From: Thermodesulfobacteriaceae bacterium
GTDB taxonomy: Bacteria; Desulfobacterota; Thermodesulfobacteria; Thermodesulfobacteriales; Thermodesulfobacteriaceae
Length of the DNA stretch: 20,172 bases
Assembly (NCBI GenBank): GCA_015494725.1
Contig: WGAR01000134.1
Location: 1-20,172 of the forward strand
Direction: 5' to 3'
Part shown: one piece after another, positions 15,508 to 20,172 of the stretch
Layout of the letters: every line of letters begins with the position of its first letter
How positions within the stretch are numbered: position 1 is the stretch's first letter
The notes under the pieces: generated by a model
Told to the model about the DNA's origin: nothing
Seen by the model: the letters and a program-made list of their open reading frames with translations, nothing else
Databases searched by the model: none
Position numbers and translations under genes: made by a program

Positions 15508-16632
15508 ATGCCCGACGACCTTTTTTATATGCGGGAAGCCCTGCGGGAGGGACGCCGGGGGCTGGGGAGGACCAGCCCCAACCCCCCGGTGGGAGCGGTG
15601 GTGGTGGATCCCCGGAGCGGAAGGATCCTGGCCCGGGGGTATCATCGGCGGGCCGGGGAACCCCATGCCGAGGCCCTGGCCCTGGCCCGGGCCGGAGAAA
15701 AGGCCCGGGGAGCCACCCTCTACGTAACCCTCGAACCCTGTCACCATCACGGCCGCACTCCTCCCTGCACCCAGGCCATTATCCGGTCCGGCGTGCGCAG
15801 AGTGGTGGTAGGGACCCGGGATCCCAATCCCCGGGCCCGGGGAGGGGTGGAGTTCCTCCGGGAAAGGGGGCTGGAGGTAGTCTGCGGAGTCCTGGAACGG
15901 GAGTGCCGCTATCTGACCCGGTTCTTTCTGAGGCGGATGGTATCCGATCGGCCCTGGGTGATCCTCAAGGTCGCGGCCAGCCTGGACGGACGCATCGCCA
16001 CCCGCACCGGAGATTCCCGCTGGATCACCGGAGAGGAGGCCCGACGGGAGGGGCACCGTCTGAGAAACATCTGCGACGCCATCCTGGTAGGGAAAAACAC
16101 CGTGAGGGCGGACGATCCCCTGCTTACCTGCCGGCTTCCCCGGGGACGGAACCCCATAAGGATCGTACTGGACACCCGGCTCTCCCTCTCCCCGGATTTT
16201 CAGATCTTTCGCACCGCCCGCGAGGTTCCCACCTGGCTGATCTGCGGCGATTCCGCCCCCCGGGATCGGGAGGAAATCTTCCGCCGGACCGGAACCGAGG
16301 TCATCCGGGTGAGGGAAAAAGCCGGACGGGTGGATATTCCCTCCCTGTTGCGGGAACTTTCCCGGCGGGAAATCCTTTCCCTGCTGGTGGAAGGAGGAGG
16401 AGAGATCCACGGTAGTTTCCTTGAGGTCGGGGTGGTGGACGAGGTCTTCTTTTTCCTGGGGCCGGTGATCATCGGAGGAAAGGAGGCCCCTTGCGCGGTA
16501 GCAGGCCGGGGAGCGGAAACACTATCCCAGGCCCTGTGGCTTTCGGACTTAAGGGTCCGGCACCTGGGGGATTCCCTTCTCCTTCACGGGCTCTCCCCGG
16601 AGGGCCGAAGGCTTCTTGAGAGCACCTTCTGA
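15508..16632 (+). CDS. ribD: Bifunctional riboflavin biosynthesis deaminase/reductase RibD
   Basis: A 374-aa enzyme catalysing two early riboflavin steps: deamination of diaminohydroxyphosphoribosylaminopyrimidine, then reduction of the ribose chain with NADPH. The N-terminal deaminase domain (1-145) has PNPPVGAVVV, zinc ligand His53 with catalytic Glu55 (HAEALAL), and Cys78 and Cys87 in EPCHHHGRTPPC. The reductase domain (about 148-370) has KVAASLDGRIATRTGDSRWIT, NTVRADDPLLTCR and LLVEGGGEIHGSFL. Both domains look complete and length is normal. It stands alone here; no ribE, ribBA or ribH follows. It diverges from pilR with a 26-nt gap, has no Shine-Dalgarno, and its last 49 bases overlap the convergent coaE. 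Confidence 0.96.
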   Translation: MPDDLFYMREALREGRRGLGRTSPNPPVGAVVVDPRSGRILARGYHRRAGEPHAEALALARAGEKARGATLYVTLEPCHHHGRTPPCTQAIIRSGVRRVVVGTRDPNPRARGGVEFLRERGLEVVCGVLERECRYLTRFFLRRMVSDRPWVILKVAASLDGRIATRTGDSRWITGEEARREGHRLRNICDAILVGKNTVRADDPLLTCRLPRGRNPIRIVLDTRLSLSPDFQIFRTAREVPTWLICGDSAPRDREEIFRRTGTEVIRVREKAGRVDIPSLLRELSRREILSLLVEGGGEIHGSFLEVGVVDEVFFFLGPVIIGGKEAPCAVAGRGAETLSQALWLSDLRVRHLGDSLLLHGLSPEGRRLLESTF

Positions 16633-17198
16633 ACCCGAACCCGCAATTCCTCCACCGGAACCTCGGAGGAAAAGACCCGGTGGGCCCGCCTTTCCTTTTC
16701 GGCCAGGGGCAGTTGCAGACGGAGTAAACCCCGAACGAGTTCCTCATCCCGGAGTCGTTCCCGCAGACGCCGCCGCTGAATCTCCTCGGAGCAGGTCACC
16801 ACCCAGATCTCATCAAAGAGATCCTCCCAGCCCGCCTCAAAAAGGAGCGGGATCTCGGCAAAGACGGGCCCGGCCCCCCGGTGTTTCTCCATGAAGGTCA
16901 TAAGATCCCTGCGCACCAGGGGATGAAGAAGCCCCTCCATCCGGGCTCGAAAGGCCGGGTCCTGCAGGAGTCTGCGCAGAAGGATACGGCGATCCAGGGT
17001 CCCGTCTTCGCGCAGGGCTTCCGGGCACAGGGATCTCACCGCCGCATAGGCCTGCCCCCCGGGAGCCAGATAGGCGCGAACCCTCTCGTCGGCAGAAAAA
17101 ACCGGATACCCCAGCTCCCGGAGGATTTCAAGAAGGGTGGTCTTACCGGTGGCCGGACCCCCGGTTATTCCGATGCGAAGATCCTTTTTCGGCACCAC
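16584..17198 (-). CDS. coaE: Dephospho-CoA kinase
   Basis: A 204-aa enzyme for the last CoA step, phosphorylating dephospho-CoA with ATP. The P-loop is GITGGPATGKTT (residues 10-21), a variant of the common GGIGSGKS. The following SADERV replaces the usual DAD motif's first Asp with Ser. LLHPLVRRDL, EIPLLFEAGWEDLFDEIWVV and the QRRRLRERL region are typical of the family. The frame is open far upstream but that part shadows rluD. I start at GTG 17198 with GGAGGA just before; GTG 17195 is an equal alternative. It overlaps the rluD 3' end by about 56 nt and ribD's 3' end, on the other strand, by 49 nt. Confidence 0.92.
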   Translation of the reverse strand: MVPKKDLRIGITGGPATGKTTLLEILRELGYPVFSADERVRAYLAPGGQAYAAVRSLCPEALREDGTLDRRILLRRLLQDPAFRARMEGLLHPLVRRDLMTFMEKHRGAGPVFAEIPLLFEAGWEDLFDEIWVVTCSEEIQRRRLRERLRDEELVRGLLRLQLPLAEKERRAHRVFSSEVPVEELRVRVQKVLSRSLRPSGESP

Positions 17199-18123
17199 GT
17201 AGTTCCTCCAGCAATTCCTCGAAGTCCCGGGGAAGCGGGGCCTCGAAGAAGAGTTTTTCTCCGGTAAGGGGGTGCTCAAAGCCCAGGCGCCAGGCATGGA
17301 GCATCTGACGCCCGGCCCGGGGACCGGTGGGACGCCGCCCTCCGTAGAGGGGATCCCCCACCACCGGATGACCGAGATAGGAAAGATGGACCCTGATCTG
17401 ATGGGTTCGACCGGTGAGGGGGCGCACCTCCAGGAGAGAGGCCCGCCGGAAGACCTCCCGCACCCGAAAGAAGGTCTCCGCCTCCCGGCCCCGAGGTGCC
17501 CCGGCAAGCATCCGCTGGCGATGAACCGGGTGTCTTCCTATGGGGACCTTTATCCTTCCGGAGGGAGGTTCCGGCACCCCGTGCACCAGGGCCAGATACC
17601 ATTTCTCTACTCTGCGGCTCTGGAAAAGGGATACCAGATGCAGATGAGCCGCGTCGCTCTTGGCCACCACCATGAGACCGGAGGTATCCTTGTCCAGCCG
17701 ATGAACGATTCCGGGACGTAATTTTCCTCCCACCCCGGAGAGCCCGGAGAGCCGGGCCAGAAGACCGTGCACCAGAGTACCCCGGGGATGCCCCGCGGCC
17801 GGATGGACCACCACCCCCGGGGGTTTTACAATCACCGCCAGATGGGCGTCCTCGTAAAGGATCTCCAGGGGCACCTCCTCCGGCTCCAGCCGGGGCTCCT
17901 CCGGAGGCGGAACCCGGACCAGAAATTCCTCCCCGGCCTTTACCCGCCGGGAGGGTTTGAGGGGAGCGGTGCTTCCGGAAGGGATAACCCGGCCCTCCCG
18001 GATCAGTTTCTGAAGCCTGGAACGGGTAAGGTCCGGCAGACGGGAAAGCAGAAAGACATCCAGTCGTTCCCCGGCCTCGGAGGGCTCCACCCGAACCCGA
18101 TAAACTCGTTCCTCCCCGTTCAT
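17143..18123 (-). CDS. RluA/RluD-family RNA pseudouridine synthase
   Basis: A 326-aa enzyme that converts uridines to pseudouridine in RNA, probably 23S rRNA. An S4 RNA-binding domain lies at about 15-75 (GERLDVFLLSRLPDLTRSRL), followed by the catalytic domain with IVHRLDKDTSGLMVVAK and catalytic Asp144, then PLTGRTHQIRVHLSYLGHPVVGD. The S4 domain and the sequence IVHRLDKDTSG point to RluD rather than the smaller RluA or RluC subtypes, but the exact target is not certain. The ATG has GGAG 5 nt upstream. The last 18 or so residues (ending RNNRGSGHR) are encoded by the start of coaE in another frame and look like a read-through tail rather than a conserved end. Confidence 0.93.
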   Translation of the reverse strand: MNGEERVYRVRVEPSEAGERLDVFLLSRLPDLTRSRLQKLIREGRVIPSGSTAPLKPSRRVKAGEEFLVRVPPPEEPRLEPEEVPLEILYEDAHLAVIVKPPGVVVHPAAGHPRGTLVHGLLARLSGLSGVGGKLRPGIVHRLDKDTSGLMVVAKSDAAHLHLVSLFQSRRVEKWYLALVHGVPEPPSGRIKVPIGRHPVHRQRMLAGAPRGREAETFFRVREVFRRASLLEVRPLTGRTHQIRVHLSYLGHPVVGDPLYGGRRPTGPRAGRQMLHAWRLGFEHPLTGEKLFFEAPLPRDFEELLEELRGAEKGSSHRNNRGSGHR

Positions 18124-18137
18124 GGATCTCCGAGGGA

Positions 18138-18764
18138 TCAGGACTTAGCGGCCGAGGGGCATAGATCCCGTACCGGACATTCCGAACAGCGGGGGCGACG
18201 GGAGGTACAGATCTTGCGGCCATGGGCCTGAAAGACATAGGGAATAACCGCCCAATCCTCCCGCGGGATCAGCCGCATGAGATCCCTTTCGATGCGATCG
18301 GGGTCCTTTTCCCGGGTAAGACCCAATCGCTGACTCACCCGGCGCACATGGGTATCCACCGGGATTCCCTCCACTATGCCGTAGGCATTGGCCAGCACGA
18401 TATTGGCGGTCTTGCGGGCCACCCCGGGCAGTTCGAGCAGGGCCTCCATGCTCCGCGGGACCTCTCCCCCGTATTTTTCCACCAGGAGGCGACAGGCCTC
18501 CTGGATATACCGGGCCTTCTGCCGGAAAAAGCCGGTGGATTTGATATCCTGGGCCAGCTCCTCGAGGTCGGCCTGGGCAAAGGCCCGGGCATCCGGATAC
18601 TTGCGGAAAAGTTCCTCCGTGACCTGATTCACCCGTTCATCGGTGCACTGGGCGGAAAGAATGGTGGCAATAAGGAGCTGTAAGGGGTTCTCGAAGCGCA
18701 GGGCGATCTTGGCCCCGGGATAGGCCTTCTTGAGACGTTCCAGGATCTCGCGCTCACGCTCCAT
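18138..18764 (-). CDS. nth: Endonuclease III
   Basis: A 208-aa base-excision repair enzyme that removes oxidised pyrimidines and nicks abasic sites. The helix-hairpin-helix ELPGVARKTANIVLA carries catalytic Lys118, VDTHVRR carries Asp137, and the [4Fe-4S] loop ligands are Cys186, Cys193, Cys196 and Cys202 (C-x6-C-x2-C-x5-C). I chose ATG 18764 (MEREREILERL), which has GGAGG about 10 nt upstream and gives normal length; a longer frame to 18866 adds 34 residues that shadow the upstream gene. It overlaps the unknown upstream gene by 11 nt and is followed by rluD after 14 nt. Confidence 0.96.
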   Translation of the reverse strand: MEREREILERLKKAYPGAKIALRFENPLQLLIATILSAQCTDERVNQVTEELFRKYPDARAFAQADLEELAQDIKSTGFFRQKARYIQEACRLLVEKYGGEVPRSMEALLELPGVARKTANIVLANAYGIVEGIPVDTHVRRVSQRLGLTREKDPDRIERDLMRLIPREDWAVIPYVFQAHGRKICTSRRPRCSECPVRDLCPSAAKS

Positions 18765-19410
18765 GGGATAAGACCTCCTCCAGGTATTGATAGAGCCTCT
18801 CCGAAAAACCCTCCGGGGAGGGCAGCTCCAGCCGGGAGAATTCTCCGGGATAGGCCCTTTCCGCAAGATCCCGGGCCCGGTTTACCAGCCGGGAGGAAAG
18901 GGTGGGTTTGAGCCCCTCGGCCGCGAGAAAGAAAAAGAGCAGGCGCCGGAAGAGGTGTTCATCATAGGGGGGAAGGCCCTTGCCGGCGGAGAGACGATCC
19001 TCCAGATCGTAACAGAGGTGCTTGAGCTGATCCAGAAGGGGAATCCGCACCTGGGAACGGACCTGTTCCTCCAGATGACAGTACTCCAGGGCGATGCGAC
19101 CGTATTCGGCGGGATGATAATCCCGCAGGAGGAGGTGTTCGCGGAACCATTCCGCAAAGCGGGTCCGGAGATAATCCACCAGGCTCATGAAATCTATCTG
19201 GGCCCGCTGAAAGCGGAGTTCCTCTTCGGAAAGACCGGCCAGGCGAGCAATACGGTCCAGGGAGAAACAACCGGTATAGATATGCAGAAGGGCAGCCAGA
19301 TAATGCCGGGGGGAAAAGGCGATCTTTTTACCCATGATGGTATCGTCGGGACGGCGCCGAAGATAGCGCTCCAGCGCCCCCTCCACCCAGGTTACGGTTA
19401 GGTAAGCCAT
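18754..19410 (-). CDS. Unknown helical protein, first gene of the nth-rluD-coaE operon
   Basis: A 218-aa protein I do not recognise. It looks soluble and almost entirely helical. Residues 30-70 (FSPRHYLAALLHIYTGCFSL, then DRIARLAGLSEEELRFQR) resemble a helix-turn-helix, with IARLAGLSEEELR as the likely turn, so DNA binding is possible but weakly supported. The rest (RTRFAEWFREHLLLRDYHP, DEHLFRRLLFFFLAAEG) shows amphipathic helices and no catalytic pattern. The start is well supported: AAGGAGG lies 5 nt before the ATG and a TATAAT lies a short way further up, so it heads the operon. Its stop lies 11 nt inside nth. Confidence 0.85.
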   Translation of the reverse strand: MAYLTVTWVEGALERYLRRRPDDTIMGKKIAFSPRHYLAALLHIYTGCFSLDRIARLAGLSEEELRFQRAQIDFMSLVDYLRTRFAEWFREHLLLRDYHPAEYGRIALEYCHLEEQVRSQVRIPLLDQLKHLCYDLEDRLSAGKGLPPYDEHLFRRLLFFFLAAEGLKPTLSSRLVNRARDLAERAYPGEFSRLELPSPEGFSERLYQYLEEVLSHGA

Positions 19411-19431
19411 ATTCGCCTCCTTTTCGGAAGT

Positions 19432-19437
19432 ATTATA
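19432..19437 (-). promoter_or_regulatory. -10 box of the unknown-nth-rluD-coaE operon
   Basis: A perfect TATAAT on the minus strand, 21 nt before the ATG at 19410, with AAGGAGG between. No good -35 hexamer is visible at 16-18 nt spacing (the region is GC-rich), so the promoter call rests on the -10 and position. Confidence 0.5.
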
Positions 19438-19465
19438 CCCGATCCCGAGGGCCCCGGGGCGGGTG

Positions 19466-19493
19466 TTGTATCCCCTCGCAGGCTCGCTAAAAT
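19466..19493 (+). promoter_or_regulatory. Candidate sigma-70 promoter of the methyltransferase gene, leaderless
   Basis: TTGTAT (19466-19471), 16 nt spacer, TAAAAT (19488-19493). The ATG at 19502 begins 9 nt after the -10 box, so the transcript would start at or just before it. No Shine-Dalgarno precedes that ATG. Confidence 0.45.
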
Positions 19494-19501
19494 GGCTTCC
19501 T

Positions 19502-20080
19502 ATGAAACCCGTGGAAGCGGTGGCCCAAATCGCCCTGGCCCTGGAACTCCTGGTACCCCTCTTCTGGGTTCCATTTTATCTCTGGCCCGGGCTGAGGAAA
19601 CGCCTGGGACTTTTTTATTATCTCCTGGTCCCGGGGCTCTGGCTGATCCTGATCCAGCATCTCCTTTCCGCTCGTTTCTATGCTCGGCTGGGTAGCTTCC
19701 CCCTGCCCCACTCGTTCCGGGTGTGGGGGTTGTTCCTTCTCAGCGGGGGGATCCTGCTCGAGGGAATCACCTTCCTCTATCTTCGGGGGCAGATCGTCGG
19801 GCGCCATCACTTTCAACCCCGTTCCGGACGCCTGGTCACCCGGGGGCCCTTCCGCATGGTCAGGCACCCCACCTATCTGGGACATACCCTCTTTTTCCTC
19901 GGAGCCTCGCTTTTTTCCGGTTATCGGGTGGTGGCCCTCCTGGCCCTGCTGGACCTCCTGCTCCTGAAATGGGTCATCATTCCCCGGGAGGAAAAGGAAC
20001 TGGAGGAACTTTACGGCCGGGCCTACGAAGAGTATCGTCGCCGGACCCCCTGCCTCCTCCCCCGCCTAAGGAAACGATAA
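19502..20080 (+). CDS. ICMT/PEMT-like membrane methyltransferase family protein
   Basis: A 192-aa polytopic membrane protein with about five hydrophobic segments. The C-terminal half has the pattern of the isoprenylcysteine carboxyl methyltransferase / phospholipid methyltransferase superfamily: GPFRMVRHPTYLGHTLFFLG (SAM-site region RHPxYxG), then PREEKELEELYGRAYEEYRR (E-E-x-x-L-x-x-x-Y-G-x-x-Y-x-x-Y). Bacterial members are mostly uncharacterised, so the substrate is unknown. I prefer ATG 19502; a GTG at 19463 adds 13 residues that lie over the candidate promoter. The AmpG-like transporter starts right after its stop, on the same strand. Confidence 0.82.
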   Translation: MKPVEAVAQIALALELLVPLFWVPFYLWPGLRKRLGLFYYLLVPGLWLILIQHLLSARFYARLGSFPLPHSFRVWGLFLLSGGILLEGITFLYLRGQIVGRHHFQPRSGRLVTRGPFRMVRHPTYLGHTLFFLGASLFSGYRVVALLALLDLLLLKWVIIPREEKELEELYGRAYEEYRRRTPCLLPRLRKR

Positions 20081-20172
20081 ATGCTGAGTTTCTATCGGAA
20101 AATGGTCCTGGTGGGTCTGCTTTATCTGGCCGAGGGCCTGCCCTTCGGCTTTGTATATGTGAGTCTTCCGGT
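20081..20172 (+). CDS. AmpG-like MFS transporter, N-terminal fragment (runs off window)
   Basis: The ATG immediately follows the stop of the methyltransferase gene, with AAGGAAA upstream. The 30 visible codons (MLSFYRKMVLVGLLYLAEGL followed by PFGFVYVSLP) form a basic start and the first helix. LLYLAEGLPFGFVY matches the start of MFS transporters of the PAT/AmpG type, which move muropeptides or acetyl-CoA. Too little is visible to choose among them. Probably co-transcribed with the methyltransferase. Confidence 0.65.
   Translation, partial: MLSFYRKMVLVGLLYLAEGLPFGFVYVSLP

Noticed and set aside
17199..17507. Upstream extension of coaE to 307 codons.
   Set aside because: The extra 103 codons are a shadow of rluD and carry no CoaE sequence; the family starts just before the P-loop.
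17276..18238. A 320-codon minus-strand frame over rluD in another phase.
   Set aside because: RluD-type motifs are intact in the chosen phase; this frame is Gly/Ser/Pro/Arg-rich noise.
1..20172. Searched by eye for CRISPR repeats, insertion sequences, integrases, toxin-antitoxin pairs, restriction genes and riboswitches.
   Set aside because: No regularly spaced repeats, transposase motifs, terminal inverted repeats or leader long enough for a riboswitch were seen; the region is dense core genes.

Overview
The window (20,172 bp, GC-rich, genes packed almost end to end) reads as a chromosomal core region of a Gram-negative bacterium. Protein sequence style (rich in Glu/Lys/Arg), a Na+-type flagellar stator pair, a PilS/PilR-like pair, and the order tilS-ftsH-folP-cdaA-cdaR-glmM all suggest Desulfobacterota, possibly a thermophilic Thermodesulfobacteria relative. 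The taxonomic call is inference. I see no mobile element, CRISPR array, integrase or phage gene, and once starts are corrected no gene-free stretch exceeds 300 bases.

Layout. At the left edge is the 3' end of a radical SAM/B12-type protein (+), which overlaps tail to tail with a minus-strand motility operon, motA-motB-pilZ. A near-consensus sigma-28 promoter lies in front of motA. Next, still on minus, come tRNA-Pro(TGG), rdgB and rph, preceded by a NapH-like membrane iron-sulfur protein. A 46-aa CXXC membrane microprotein that ordinary gene calling would miss lies just before that, followed by glmM, cdaR, cdaA, folP, ftsH, tilS, an unknown helical protein, a PilS-like sensor kinase and a PilR-like sigma-54 activator. 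Most junctions are ATGA overlaps or gaps of 3-20 nt, so 2859-15481 looks like one long, translationally coupled transcription unit. ribD (+) diverges from pilR and converges, with overlap, on coaE. coaE, rluD, nth and an unknown gene form a second minus operon read from about 19430. At the right edge an ICMT-like methyltransferase (+) precedes the start of an AmpG-like MFS transporter.

How the genes work together. motAB is the stator and the co-transcribed PilZ protein is a likely c-di-GMP-dependent modulator of it. cdaA-cdaR makes and controls c-di-AMP beside glmM, the UDP-GlcNAc pathway enzyme that regulates CdaA in Firmicutes. rph, rdgB, tilS, rluD and tRNA-Pro cover RNA maturation and nucleotide hygiene. 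folP, ribD and coaE are cofactor genes.

Most notable points: ftsH appears to start at CTG, giving a complete 600-aa protein with its first membrane helix and periplasmic domain; the overlooked CXXC microprotein next to the iron-sulfur membrane protein; the sigma-28 promoter of motAB-pilZ; a PilZ domain split by a long helical insertion; possible leaderless transcripts for pilR and the methyltransferase; and an overlap of about 56 nt in which the rluD tail is encoded by the coaE P-loop region. No clearly new multi-gene defence or metabolic system is visible.
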